From: Ailurus styani
Taxonomy: Eukaryota; Chordata; Mammalia; Carnivora; Ailuridae
Length of the DNA stretch: 64,000 nt
Direction: 5' to 3'
Assembly (NCBI GenBank): GCA_002007465.1
Contig: LNAC01000032.1
Coordinates: forward strand, 8,734,519 to 8,798,518
The notes beneath the pieces are model-generated. The model did no database searches. It saw only the letters and a list, made by a program, of their open reading frames with translations, and was not told where the DNA came from. Shown here one piece after another: positions 38,125-50,396 of the stretch. Numbering within the stretch: the first letter of the stretch is position 1; the number at the start of each line of letters is the position of its first letter. A program made the position numbers and the translations under genes.

Positions 38125-40265
38125 AAAGTGAGCTTGGCAACAAATTAGAAAACTTTGATGAAGTGGGAAAATTCTTAGAAAGAAACAAATTGCTAAAACT
38201 GACTCGGGAAGATAGGTAGTCTGAAAAGATATAAAAACAAAGATATTGCATTGCATTAGAAATTTTAAATTGTTCCATGAAGAAAATTTCCAGCAGGATG
38301 TCTTCAATTATGAATTCTATGTATTTTCTATATATTTGCAAAAGAAATGATACCAATTCTTCTCAAACACTTTTAGGAAGAGGAGGAGGGAACATTGCAC
38401 AAGTCATTATTTGAGACCAACATTACCCTAGTACCAAAGATAGAAAGAATAAAAAGAAAATGCAAGTAAAGAAAACTATAGACTGGGGTGCCTGGGTGGC
38501 TCAGTGGGTTAATGCTTCTCCCTTTGGCTCAGGTCATGATCTCAGGGTCCTGGGATTGAGCCCCGCATTGGGCTCCCTGCTCGGCAAGGAGCCTGCTTCT
38601 TCCTCTCTCTCCGCCTGCCTCTCTGCCTGCTTGTAATCTCTCTCTGTGTGTCAAATAAATAAACAAATGCTTTAAAAAGAAAAAAAAAAGAAAGAAAACT
38701 ATAGACCAATATCCTTCATGAACATTGATGCAACTATCCTTACCAAACTAACTTTGATAACATATTAAAAGGGGTAGGGAAATAAATAAGTGAAATTTAT
38801 CCAGGAATGTATGGCTGCTTTAATAAATGAAAATCAAGGACAGCAATGCACTTTATTAGTAGGATCAGTAGACGCAGAAAAAACATTTGACAAAATTTAA
38901 CACCCAATTTCAATTAGAAATCTCAATAAACCAGAAATAAAATGTAATTTGTTCAAATTGAAAAGGACATCTATGAAAAAAACATATGGCAAACATCATT
39001 CTTAATAGTTAAATATTTCATGCTTTCCTCCTCTTATGATCTTGAACACAGCAAAGATGTCCATTCTCACCACTTCTATTCAAAATTATAACCAAAGTTT
39101 CTAGATAGTACAATAAGGTGATGAGAGGCAGGTAGGTAGATAAATAAATAGATCCATTCATGCAGAAATGAAAAAACAGAATAGTTTTTCTTAGCAGACT
39201 ACATCTTTATGCAGAAAATTTAAAAATCCACAATAAAACTATTAGAACTAATAGAGTATTTCCTATCACAAGCTATCTGATATACAAAAATAAATGATAT
39301 TTCTGTATGTTAACAATGACAATCCAAAAATAAAATTAAGGAAATAGTGACATTTACAAAGGTATCAGAAAGAATAAAATACTTAGGAAGATATTAATAG
39401 TCAAAGTATAAGATTTGCACACTGAACTATAAAATATTTCTGTGAGATATTAAATATCTCAAGAAACAGAGAGACACTACATATTCATGGATTGAAAGAC
39501 TCAATATTTTAAGATGACAATTCTCCCTAAGTTGATAAATAATTGATTTACATATTAAATTCAATCCCAATCAGAATCACAGAATCACAGCAAATCATTA
39601 GAAATTGATAAGCTGATCCTAAATAAAACATGGAAATGAAAAAGACCTAGAATAGCCAAAACAGTTTTGTCAAGGGAGAACAAAGTTGGAGGACTTGCAT
39701 AAGCCAACTTCAAAACTTACTCTAAAGCTATAGTAATCAAGACAGGTGTTTTTGAAATAATATTCACAGTAACATTATTCGTAATAGTCATACTGGGAAT
39801 AATCCAAATGCCCATTAACTGGTGAGATGGAATATTCCATTGGATTTTCCATCTGAAATGGATTTGGAATATTCTAAAGCATAAGCTATCCATACAATGG
39901 ACTACTATTCAGCAATTTAAAGGGACAAATTAGTGATACAGATTATGACACTATGAACCCCAAAACCATTATGCTCAGTGAAAGAAGCCTTTGACAAAAC
40001 ATCACATATTGTATAATTCCATTTATATGAAATATCTAGAATGAACATTCTAATAGGGACAGAAACCACATAAGTAGTTGTCTAAAGCTGGAGGTGGAAC
40101 CAGGGGTTGACTGCAGAAAGTCTTACGGGAGTATTTTTGTGTTGAAAATGTTCTAAAACTGGCTTATAATGGTGGTTGCACAACTCGATAAATTTACTGA
40201 AAATTATTGACTTGTATACTTAAAATGAATAAATTTTGTTGTGAATTTCTGTATAAAGCTTGGTT
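38125..40265 (+). mobile_element. Old L1 LINE, sense, 3' half
   Basis: ORF2 reverse-transcriptase region in broken form: 38125-38220 (ggcaacaaattagaaaac..), 38340-38440 (accaattcttctcaaac, ccaacattaccctagtacc), 38800-39080, then the 3' UTR ending near 40250 with ggtggttgcacaactcgat and cttaaaatgaataaattt. 5'-truncated. Interrupted by a CAN-SINE at 38484. The 38034-38219 open frame overlaps its start and is not a gene. Confidence 0.88.
38484..38691 (+). mobile_element. CAN-SINE inside the sense L1
   Basis: Head tggggtgcctgggtggctca; tail tcaaataaataaacaaatgc followed by A-rich. Target duplication aagaaaactatagac on both sides. Confidence 0.94.
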
Positions 40266-42114
40266 TAAAAACAAAAAGAGAGAGAATATTAAGCTAGGCC
40301 AAAAAAAAACACCTTCCTTTCTGTGTAATATGAACTAGGAAACCCAAACAAACAAAAGGGTGATTAGCTGTGAAACCCAGAGGATCAGGGTTTCAGTAGA
40401 ATGAGTCTGAGACAGCCGTGGGGACTCCTGGGCATACCTGTGGCATGAGCGAGCAGATGTTATGAGGAGGTAAAATTGATGGGAGGAATGGAGAGAAAGA
40501 ATGTGGGGAGATAAAGCGACCCCATGAGCGAGATGAAGCTATTCATGTGAGACAGAGAGAGCAGTAGGACCTATAGCTCCCCTGAGCTCAGACAACTTTC
40601 TAGCTCCAACCACAAGTATCATCACTACAAGCACTTCCTAAATCCTGACCTCAAGGATATGAAGTAATCAGTACATTTAGGCAAAATATACCCTGACTAG
40701 AAAAGCGAGTCATCTGTCATAATAGCCTTATCATATACCATCCATTATAAACAATAGAGGCATTCTTGGCATATCCATAGTCTTTAATAAGAAGCAGCTA
40801 TAGATGACTTACAGTCCCCAGGTCTGTTCTTGGGAGATCTTTAGGGTAGAAGGAGATAGCAGGTGAGAACTGCAGATGTGCCAGGCCTACTTTTGACTAG
40901 AGACACTCATGGAACATCCATTTTCCCATATTTTATTGTTATTCTCTTCAGCAGAACTTAAGGAAGGTTACATAGAAGGAAACTAATTTCATACTGTAAC
41001 TGTAAACTAATGAGAAGATCACCAAATTGAGGAATTTGAAGAGCAGGGTCATATCTCCTTCAGATGTAGGACATTTCATTGTGGTAGTGTTTTGACTTCT
41101 GATAAGTAGAATATTTTGTATGCAAAATATGTCTGAAAGGCAACTTTAGCAGACCAAAACGCCATTCATTCCATACCATGATTGTCCCGCATATAAACAA
41201 AGGAAAAGTAAATATGCATCTCCAAAATGTATAATAGTTGAAGGTTAAACTCAAATAATTTGTATTCTGCACTAATACCCACTCACTAAGTGACTGATTA
41301 GGAATGTCATTCAAGGACCATGGTTTATTAAAATTAGCACTTATATAGAAGCGTGTGGTCAGCCCCATGAGTCAATTAAGACTCCTAATTTTACTTTGAT
41401 TTATGTAGTAAAATGCCCACTGCATCTCTGTTCTGAGGACTATTGTATTTATTTAGCTTATAAACACAATTTGAAATGTCTTTCTTCTAAGTAGTTTTTT
41501 TTTAATATACCCACAAAGCCATTTCTTGAAATTAAGGCACCCCGGAAAGCAAGATAATGAAATAGGGGTATTTACTGCTACCCTTTGCACTTGCCATTTG
41601 ATTAACCAGTTCTATACTAATTCCTTCAGATACTTTGTTATAAAACTCCTATTTTGGGGTAGCCATTCCTCTCCGGATCTCTCTGGTTCCTCAAGTTTCA
41701 TCCAGCTTAGTATGGAATCCACTTGATACAATGACTTGGCAGACATTTCCATTTGTGCCTGATGAGACCAGGAACTCACGCAGATTCCTGGTTAGTAGTG
41801 TGACAGTCCCTTTCCATCTCCATCCATCACACACATAAACATTCAGAATTAGCGAAGCCAAGACAGAGAGACAGAAAGAAAACAAAGTGATCTTGGGGAA
41901 GGTAGAACAGCTGAATCTTCATCTCTCCCTTAAACACATGGCAATGGGCCCTTGGATAGTGACTAAAAGCATTGTGGGTACATCAGCTCAAGTGCAGATT
42001 TGATTTAGAGTAGAGAAGAGTTAATGAGATGTATTGCTTTACTTTCTAGAAAGAAAGCATATAGATCAAAAAGAAGCATGTCCTCAAAGAATTCTAATCA
42101 TTTCCCGTTCTCTC

Positions 42115-42322
42115 TTTTTTTTTAAGAGGTATTTATTTATTTTAGAGAGTGAGAGAGAACAGGTGGGAGGATTAGAAGGAGAGGGATAGAGAGAATCTCA
42201 AGTAGACTGTGCTAAGCACTGACTCCGAGCCTGACTTGGGACTCGATTCCAGGACCCTGAGATCATGACCTGAGCCAAAACTAAGAGCTGGACACCTACC
42301 TGACTATGCCACCCCGGTGCCC
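42115..42322 (-). mobile_element. CAN-SINE, antisense
   Basis: ttttttttaagaggtattta at left; tgccaccccggtgccc at right. Target duplication tcatttccc(g/a)ttctct on both sides. Confidence 0.92.
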
Positions 42323-42830
42323 CTCATTTCCCATTCTCTTAAATTTCTGTGTATTTCTGCTATTTAACTATTTTATTCTGCCCGGAGAAGACATGTTCCT
42401 AGAATCCTAGAACTTTTAAGATAGAAATTGTCACAAATTTAGTGCTCTGACTTTACAGTTAAATACATGAGGGCCTATTGAGTGAATTAATAAGTCAGTG
42501 TATTCACTACAAGTCTTTTGGAGGGCATCTGTGTGCCTGGCATGCCTCTTTGCTTCTGGGAATGGCCAGCAATCCTTTGCATTCCTTGGCTTGTAGATGC
42601 ACCACTTTAATCTCAGACTCTGTCTTTACATGACCTTTTTCCCTGTGTCTTCCACGGACTTCCCCTCTGTGTCTCTTCTTCTGTTCTTACACAGATACCT
42701 GGAATTACCAAGATCCTTAACTTCACTACAACGACAAAGATCCATTCCAATAAGGTCAAATTCACAGGTTCTGGGTACACATGTTTTTAGGGGCAGGAGG
42801 TCACCATATAACCTACTCCAGACCAGATCT

Positions 42831-43024
42831 TTTTTTTTTTTAAGATTTTATTTATTTATTTATTCAAGAGAGAATGAGAGAGAGAGCATGAGAGGGAGGA
42901 GAGACAGAGGGAGATGCAGACTCTGCTGAGCAGGGAGCCTGATGTGGGACTTGATCCTGGGATTCCAGGATCACGGCCTGACCCAAAGGCAGTCACTTAA
43001 TCAACTGAGCCATCCAGGCACCCT
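42831..43024 (-). mobile_element. CAN-SINE, antisense
   Basis: T-run then taagattttatttattta; right end actgagccatccaggcaccc. Target duplication caga(c/t)cagatctt on both sides. Confidence 0.93.
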
Positions 43025-43935
43025 CAGATCAGATCTTGAACTACATTCGCCACACCTAGATTCTGTTGTCCATGCATTTGTCATTGTCTGTCTGCAGGGG
43101 TACCTCGTTGGGAACTGAGGGGGGATTCAAAGGAATCAATCACAAGAGTCCCTGCTCTCCAACAGCTACCCTGTGGCAGGATCACGTGTAAAGCTCTGTT
43201 GTACAAGTGCAAAACTTGCCCTCTTCCTGGGTTCCCTATTTCTGCTAAGGGCTTGAAAATGTGGCGTCCTCTCCGACTCCTTTTGTTCATTTACCGTGCC
43301 AGCACATCCTGTTGGTTTTTGAGGACAGAAGAGAAAAGTAAGAGGAAGATGGAGTGAAGAAAGCAAATGGGTGTTTTTCTTGCTGGTGATTTAGTGATTT
43401 GGGTATCTGTAAGCAGATTTGAAAGCAGGTATGGTGCACGTGGTAAGAGACTGGAGGAAAGGGAGGACGATGGCTCTTTTTCTCTTTGGAATTCTCACTT
43501 GGCTGAGGAAAGAAAGCGGAGTAAGATGATAGGTAGAAGGCACGCTGAGATGGGCACTATGCCAATACATTACTGACCAAGGCCTTGGAGGAAATACCTC
43601 TCAGGATTTTGCCTAGCCAGATTTTTTGCTACATCAGCATACACAATATTACTGACTTAAAATCTGAAGGGAAAGCCTGGCTTTTGTCAAGTGGAAATGA
43701 ATAATATCCGTAAGTCATTAGTCGGTTATTAAGTAAGAGTTAACAACATTTATATATAGTAACTGTTTTATCAAATATACATCCTTCTTGCATAATTTAT
43801 TCTAGTTCAATATGGAATTCATGAAAAGCACAGATAACTGTACAATAACCAAATAGATATTTTAGATACACTGGTGGCTGAACATGAGAACATCCTATGC
43901 CTAAGCCTTGGTTTTTAAGGTACACAACCTTCTTT

Positions 43936-44507
43936 TCTTTTTTTTTTAAATTAACATATAATGTATGATTTGTTTCAGGGGTACAGGTCTGTGATTCATC
44001 AGTCTAACACAATTCACAGCACTCACCATAGCACAAACCCTCCCCAATGTCCAACACTCAGCCACCCCATCCCTCCCAGCCCCCTCCACTCCAGCAAACT
44101 TCAGTTTGTTTCCTGAGATTAAGAGTCTTTAATGGCTTGTCTCCCTCTATGGTTTCGTCTTGTTTCATTTTTCCCTCCCTTCCCCTATGACCCTCTCTCT
44201 TGTTTCTCAAATTCCTCATATCAGTGAGATCATATAATTGTCTTTCTCTGATTGACTTATTTCACTTAGCATAATACCCCCTAGTTCCATCCACATTGTT
44301 GAAAATGACAACATTTCAGTTTTTGATAGCTGCATGGTATTCCATTGTATATATACACCACATATTCTTTATCCATTCATCTGTTGATGGACATCTGGGC
44401 TCTTTCCATAGTTTGGCTATTGTGGACATTGCTGCTATAAACATTAGAGTGCATGTGCTCCTTAGGATCACTACATTTGTATTTTTAGGGTAAATATCCA
44501 GTAGAAG
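43936..44507 (-). mobile_element. Carnivore L1, 5'-truncated, antisense
   Basis: The left end is the complement of the L1 3' tail (ttaacatataatgtatgatt, caggggtacaggtctgtg). The right part is the complement of the ORF2 C-terminus, where the minus-strand frame at 44316-44549 ends in the usual MEYHAAIKN stretch. Possible target duplication acacaa(c/a)(c/t)ttctt. Confidence 0.9.
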
Positions 44508-44746
44508 GCACACAAATTTCTTAAAATAAAAATCAGGCACTTCAGTCATGCCAAGAGGAAGTTGGCTTATTGACTATAAAGCAAGATTCTGAAGCGAGAT
44601 TGCTTAGGTTTAAATAATAGCGCAACAATTTATTGTACTGTGGCCTTTGGTAAGCTACTTAACTTCTCTGTGCCTCGGTTTCCTCATCTGTAAAATAGCT
44701 AGAAGATTACAACTTCATGGGATTCTTGTGAAGGGTAAAAGAGAGA

Positions 44747-44937
44747 GGGTGCCTGGGTGGCTTAGTTGGTTGAGTGCCTGCCTTCAGCTCAGGTCATGAT
44801 CCCAGGGTCCTGGGACTGAGTCCTGCATCGGGCTCCCTGCTCAGCAGGAGTCAGCTTCCCCCTCTCCCCTGCCTGCTGCTCCCTCTACTTGTGCTCTCAC
44901 TCTCTATCAAATAAATGAAATCTTTTTTAAAAAAAAG
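44747..44937 (+). mobile_element. CAN-SINE within a MIR
   Basis: Head gggtgcctgggtggcttag; tail tcaaataaatgaaatcttt. Target (g/t)(t)aaaagaga-like on both sides. Confidence 0.92.
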
Positions 44938-45084
44938 AGTGAAAGAGATAAAATAGACAAAGCTTAGAACCATGTCTGGCAAGTAAACACNGTCTCTATC
45001 AAATAAATGAAATCTTTTTTTAAAAAAAAAGAGTGAAAGAGATAAAATAGACAAAGCTTAGAACCATGTCTGGCAAGTAAACAC
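44901..45084. repeat. Tandem near-identical copies separated by one N
   Basis: 44901-44990 and 44993-45084 are the same sequence apart from homopolymer lengths, with N at 44991. Most likely an unmerged overlap, not a real duplication. Confidence 0.88.
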
Positions 45085-45149
45085 AACAAATGTTAGCTAT
45101 TGTATTATTAATAACAATCCTCATACAAGCCAGGAAAAGTTGGTATTTG

Positions 45150-45290
45150 TGACACCAGTTTCACAAACAAGGAACAGGTCAGACAGACTAAATGATTTAG
45201 CTAGGGTTAAACTAAAAGGATGAAATTCAAACACGGTTTTTCTTGCTGCGAGCCCTATAAACTCTTCACTACACCACACTTGTTCTCATT
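45150..45290 (-). repeat. MIR fragment, antisense
   Basis: Reverse MIR core: gtttcacaaacaaggaac, agactaaatgatttagctag, gttaaactaaaagg, attcaaacacgg, then ctcttcactacacca. Confidence 0.7.
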
Positions 45291-45635
45291 ACAGCTATTT
45301 TACATAAAGTATCTAAAGGTAGTAGAAAACAACTTGCTTTTAATTGGGTGTATCATATGCTTAACAAGTGTTCAATAATTATAACACAAATTGGCTGACT
45401 GGCTGACTCCCTGAACACAAGCCTGTGATTCTAAGAAAGCTGATTCACTGTCGCCCACCAGGCCAGATTTATTCTTGAGTGTGGTTTCTCTCATCCTGCC
45501 CTCCTTGTTTGCATGACCCTGTTCTTTCTTCCCCTCTTCTTTCCTCCACCTGCTTCTTCCAACTCTACACATCCATCAAGGGCCTCTATAAGATTATACC
45601 TCAGTATTTCCCACAACTTCATGAGCGTCACGAGA

Positions 45636-45636
45636 N
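45636..45636. other. Single ambiguous base
   Basis: N with no duplicated flank, unlike the other single N positions. Confidence 0.9.
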
Positions 45637-46294
45637 TATCAAGAGATATGTAAATCATCGGCACTCTTATTTATTTAGTGCTTTCTTTCAACTGATGCAC
45701 TTTTTATTCTAAAATTTGCTTGAAAAGAAAACTATCATAAATGAAAAACCTGTTTCACTAGGTATCAACAGAAGCTATAAAATCACCAATATAAACAAAA
45801 TACAATTAAATTATAGCTAGATTTTGTTGCTTGCCAAAGTCTCTTAGTTTGAGGTTTGCTCATTCCTGTTTAAAAAATAAATCAAGATAAGCACATTAGA
45901 TATTAATGACACATTTGCATTAGATTGTAATTTTGAAAGTTCCTCATTGAAATAACCAAATAAACTGAAAGAGGGCTGAAAAGCAAATAACGTTCTCATT
46001 GAATGTTTCAATCTTATTTAATGTCGCTTTCCAGTACTGCTGCCATATGGAACCTCTCATACAATGCTATGTATCTCAGTCTTTGGAAAACAGTAATTTA
46101 CCAGATCGTTCAGCCTCATTATTTCTTTTGAGAATCGCACCATTTACCTATGCCACTTATTTAGGAACTTAGAACATTTCTTATGTGATATTTAATTCAT
46201 TTGTATCATTTCATATGGGCAGATACAAGAGGAATTCTCAGGATAACACAGTCTAAGTCACACACAAGTCACGGTTTAGCCAAACCAGAAATAT

Positions 46295-46632
46295 AAGTTG
46301 ACCCTTGACCAACATGGGTATTAGTGGTCTGACCCCCCGAGCAGTAGAAAGTCCACATAGAACTTTGACTTCCCAAAATGTTAATTACTAATAGCTTTCT
46401 GTTGACCTTACCAGTAACATAAACAGTCAAATAACACATTTCTGTGTGTCATATGCTTCACATACTGTATCCTGACAATAAAGTAAGCTAGAGAAAAGAA
46501 AATGTTATTAAGGAAATCATAAGAAAGAGAGAGAAAATACATTTATAGTACTGTACTGTATCGAAAAAAATTCATGTCTAAGTGGAACCACACATTTCAA
46601 ACCCGTGCTGTTCAGGGGTCAGTCAACTCTTG
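46295..46632. mobile_element. MER2/Tigger-like non-autonomous DNA transposon
   Basis: Left terminal repeat gttgacccttgaccaacatg and right terminal repeat complementing it (tgttcaggggtcagtcaac). The centre has the family pieces ttctgttgaccttaccagt, aacataaacagtcaaataac and agtactgtactgta. TA borders fit Tc1/mariner-type integration. Family name from memory. Confidence 0.8.
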
Positions 46633-46687
46633 TAACAGCTATAATGACCCAGCCAATGCTGTGTATAGGTGAATAAGGAAAACCTGA

Positions 46688-46896
46688 GGGATGCCTGGGT
46701 GGCTCAGTCAGTTAAATGTCTGCTTTCAGCTTGGGTCATGATCCTGAAGTCCCAGGATCGAGTCCTGTGTCGGGCTCCTTGCTCAGTGGGAAGCTTGGTT
46801 CTCTCTCTGCCTGCTGCTCCCCCTGCTTGTACGAGCTCTCTCTCTTTCTCTCTCTCTGACAAATAAATAAATAAATAAAGTCTTTAAAAAGAAAAA
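46688..46896 (+). mobile_element. CAN-SINE
   Basis: Head ggatgcctgggtggctcag; tail caaataaataaataaataaa. Target aaggaaaac(c/t)tga on both sides. Confidence 0.94.
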
Positions 46897-47459
46897 AGGA
46901 AAACTTGAATTGGTCATAAGAAGTTATTTTTAGGCAAATCAGTAAAGAATAATATATGGAATACATATGGGAATGACCATATATATTCTTTCTCCTTGCC
47001 TGTTAATGATATATTCTACAGATAACTCTATACAGTCATATATGCATATATAGTTAGAAACACAATATCTTTTGTAAGATCTGTTAAGTAAACCCTGTTT
47101 ATCAAAGTTATTTGTTGTATTGCTGCTTAAGCTTTCTGTTTGAAAAGCTAACTGAGTAAAGTTTAGCTTTGGATTAATGTGGATGAAAGTTTAGACATTT
47201 CGAAGTTCATTTGCATTTCATAAGACATCCATCTCATAGTACAAAATCAAACTCGACACACAGATTTTTAAGTCGCCAACCACCCTGACTAAGGTTTTGG
47301 TCTTCACTAAATATCTAAGTTTGAGAACAGCTTACCAGAATGTGCTACATTCATTTGCTATCTGACTTTACTCATTTCGCTATAGATCAGAGCTTGGAGT
47401 TTTCTCAAAACACGTGCATTATGAAAGTTATCAGTAAAACACAGGAATAATTGCAAATT

Positions 47460-47520
47460 ATTTCATTAATTCACACTTAAACCATTAATTCACATTTCAT
47501 TAATTCACACTTAAACCATG
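47460..47520. repeat. 34-bp tandem duplication
   Basis: Unit begins atttcattaattcacactta and is repeated once at 47494, the second copy being incomplete. Confidence 0.9.
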
Positions 47521-47639
47521 TTCCATAGCATTCATCTTTAGTAAGCTTTTATACCAACAGAACTGAGTCCAAATTTGAAGTGCTCTATAAAAACACTTTA
47601 TTGTTTTCAAAATAATATCTCTTTGATTTCAAACCTAAA

Positions 47640-47729
47640 GTCTACGGCCATACCACCCTGAATACGCCCAAGCTCATCTGATCTCGGAAGCTAAGCAGCG
47701 TTGGGCCTGGTTAGTACTTGGATGGGAGA
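47640..47729 (+). pseudogene. 5S rRNA retropseudogene, 3'-truncated
   Basis: About the first 90 nt of vertebrate 5S rRNA are recognisable: gtctacggccataccaccct, ctgatctcggaagctaagca, gggcctggttagtacttgg, atgggaga. The last 30 nt are absent, and substitutions occur in the 20-30 region (aatacgcccaagctc). Flanked by a likely target duplication, gatttcaaacctaaa at 47625 and gatttcagactaaa at 47728. It lacks the 3' stem and the T-run terminator, so it should not make 5S rRNA, although most of the internal promoter is present. Confidence 0.95.
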
Positions 47730-48451
47730 TTTCAGACTAAAAAAGGCATATATTCCAGTTTTGATTAAATATTTAAGATTTGAGCAGAATTTTGTCCTCA
47801 GAATAACAATATGTGCATTAACATATAAAAGTCTGGATTTCTTAGTACACTCAATATAAGGGTTGTGAATTGGTATATATTATTATTTTTTTAAGATTCA
47901 GCTAAGCCTTAAGGCACAGTTATTTTTCTTTAAATGATGTGTCCCTCTAAAATTATTATGCATTTCTGAAGGCTGATTAAAAAAAACTCAAAGAATAGTC
48001 AGAAGTTTTTGTGTGATACAAGTTTAAAATTTTTTCACTCTTCATGAAGTCTATCAGCAAGATAGGTTATGACCTGATATGAATAGCAAGAGAAACAAAG
48101 GGTTTTGATTTTTTTTTGTATCCTAATCCTTTAGCAGCTGATAAATATTTTAAGTGCGTCTTCCAAATTCAGCATTATGCCATGCTCAAAAGTATCTTAA
48201 CTAGTTATCAAAATAGAAATTAATTACATAGGCTTTCTATGCAGAGTAATTTATTGGATAGGGGAGCTGTCTTTTTAGAAGAAAAGGATGGACATTAGAA
48301 TGGCCAGGCCTGATTTATAGTCATTGTACCCATCTTGAGAAAGTAGTTTCACTTCTCTCAGCTAATATTTGTAGATCTGCAGAATGGCAATGGTGTTTCC
48401 CTTGCAGACATCAGCAAATAATATATGGAACTGATCATAACAGTGTCCTTT

Positions 48452-48633
48452 AAAAATGGTAGTCATCATATGATAATTGTCTTTCTCTGATTGACTTATT
48501 TCGCTCAGCATAATACCCTCCAGTTCCATCCATGTCGTTGCAAACGGCAAGATTTCGTTTCTTTTGATAGCTGCATAGTATTCCATTGNGGCAAAGAATA
48601 AAAATAAAATTAAAAAAAAATGGTAGCCATCAT
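48452..48633. mobile_element. L1 insertion with inverted 5' part (possible twin priming)
   Basis: Target duplication aaaaatggtag(t/c)catcat at 48452-48469 and 48616-48633. Just inside the left copy is the complement of the L1 ORF2 C-terminus (48470-48588; the minus-strand frame reads MEYYAAIKRNEILPF). Just inside the right copy is a sense L1 tail (ggcaaagaataaaaataaaa). The N at 48589 falls between them, so part of the element may be missing. Confidence 0.7.
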
Positions 48634-48758
48634 TATCCAACTAGTGAATTTTAAATAAATCATTCTTTTTTCTTNGCAAAGAATAAAAATAAAATTAAAA
48701 AAAATGGTAGCCATCATTATCCAACTAGTGAATTTTAAATAAATCATTCTTTTTTCTT
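48591..48758. repeat. Tandem near-identical copies separated by one N
   Basis: 48591-48674 and 48676-48758 differ by one A in a homopolymer; N at 48675. Probable unmerged contig overlap. Confidence 0.9.
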
Positions 48759-48844
48759 TAAAAATTGAAACCAGGTAAGCAGAATTTGTCTTAATTATTA
48801 TTATTTTTATTTTCTATTCTCACTCATCCATTCCACGTTTTTAC

Positions 48845-49610
48845 TAGAGACCTGGTGGTAGGTACTAGAATCATGGCTCTGAATAAACAAGGAATCTCTG
48901 TCCTCATGGATTTACATTCCACTGACAACAAACACACTTAAAAAAAGTTAAATAAACGTCACTGTAGTAATAAAAGTACTACTGAGCAAACGAAGGCACG
49001 TGGTAGACTAGTTTGAAGAGAAATAAGGATACCACGTTAGGTGAGGTGGTTAGAGAAGACCTCTTTAAATGGTGACATCTGAGCAGAGTGAAGAAAGATA
49101 GAAGGAAGCCAGTATGTAGCCTGAGAGAACACCAAGGCCTGGGAAGAGCCAGCAGAGAAGCCTGAGGCAAGAAGAGTCCCATGAAGTTATCTACCTATCA
49201 AGGTGCAATGGGACTGAATGGTTGGAAACCAATTGAGCAAGGCAGGGGCCATGTCATGTAAAGATTTACCAGCCATAGCAAGAGGTATAGGGAGCCATTA
49301 GAGCAGCGATGTTTAATTTAAATAAATTTTTCTAGGTTGCTATTGCAGGGAGATAGATGGGTGCTAGATGAACAATAACCAATTAAATAGTGTATTTGGG
49401 ATATATTTTGAAGCTAGAGCCCATGGAGGTGAAAAAAATAGGAGCATCAAGAAAGGCCACTGTTTTTTGGCTTGTGCAGCTGGGGGACAATGGTACCATG
49501 CGTTGAACCAAGAAGGCATGGGAAGAGGCAGATTTAAAGATACCAGTCGGGAGTTCCATTTTAAGCATGTTAATTTTCAGATGCCGATAGACAGTCAAGT
49601 GAACACACAA
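48845..49610 (-). repeat. L2 LINE, antisense
   Basis: Reverse L2 3' half: ctgtcctcatggatttacat, gaagacctctttaaatgg, tgacatctgagcagagtg, gccatgtcatgtaaag and then the more 5' L2 parts ttgctattgcagg, atattttgaagctagagcc, gcatgttaattttcagatgc. A CAN-SINE follows directly. Confidence 0.72.
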
Positions 49611-49623
49611 AGGAGGCATGGAT

Positions 49624-49800
49624 TTTTTTTTCTTTTTCTGAGAGATTGAGAGTTCAGGGGCAGAGGAGCAGAGGAAGAGAGAGAGAATCTTAAGCAGCGT
49701 GGAGCCCAACCCGGGGCTCGATCTTAATACTCTAAGATTATGACCTGAGCCGAAATCAAGAGTTGGATGCTTAACCCTAACTGAACCACCCAGGTGCGCC
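49624..49800 (-). mobile_element. CAN-SINE, antisense
   Basis: T-rich left end; right end gaaccacccaggtgcgcc, complement of the head. It lies about 770 bp upstream of exon 5. Confidence 0.9.
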
Positions 49801-50169
49801 GGCAAATGGATATTTTAAACTATCATTAATGGGCTTCTCTGTTTTAAAATAATTTCCTATATTTTTACATGACATATTTTGTTCATGGTACATATATGCA
49901 AAGTTGATAAAGTGATCTTTGGTTATAATTTCTCAAGTAATTTTATGGTAGAAAGATCATAGGAACTATATTTACTTTAAAGGAATTCCCTAAGTTTTGA
50001 GAGGTATCTGTCTGAACCTTCCTGAAACTTCCTCAAGTCAGGAGATGTGTCATATCTTAGTGGGAATATGACACATGGCAGTGTTACTCATGAAGCCCTC
50101 CCCAAAGATATGTAGTTGTCAGCAATATCCTGGTTTATTGAGGATGTGAAGTTGGACCAGATGCTCTAA

Positions 50170-50396
50170 AATAGGATTCAGCAAACTATGGTCCACAGGC
50201 CCAATCTAGCACACCATCTATTTTTCTAAGTAAAGTTTCTCTGGAATACAGCCATATTTACTCTTTAAGTGTTATGAGTATGGCTGCATTCTCAGTACAG
50301 TGGCAAAGTTGAATAGTTATAAGAGAGACTTAAGACCCACAAAACCTAAAATACTTACTATTTGGCCCTTTAAGAAAAAATTGGCTGACCCATGTG
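50170..50396. mobile_element. hAT-Charlie-like non-autonomous DNA transposon
   Basis: Left end cagcaaactatggtccacag and gcccaatctagcac; centre ttctctggaatacagccat; right end ttggccctttaagaaaaaat, tggctgaccc. This is a well-known eutherian repeat with short inverted ends; exact family not assigned. Confidence 0.68.

Larger units (their letters stand above)
44585..45105 (+). repeat. MIR SINE, split by a CAN-SINE and an assembly duplication
   Basis: Left part: aagctacttaacttctctgtg, cctcggtttcctcatctgta and aaaatagc. Right part: cttagaaccatgtctggcaa, aacaaatgttagctattg, the MIR 3' end. The separating material is the CAN-SINE at 44747 and a duplicated piece around the N at 44991. Confidence 0.9.

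Noticed and set aside
44316..44549. Minus-strand open frame with a clear protein match
   Set aside because: It is the ORF2 C-terminus of a truncated L1, not a host gene.
49383..49805. 140-codon minus-strand open frame
   Set aside because: Made of an antisense CAN-SINE joined to an L2.
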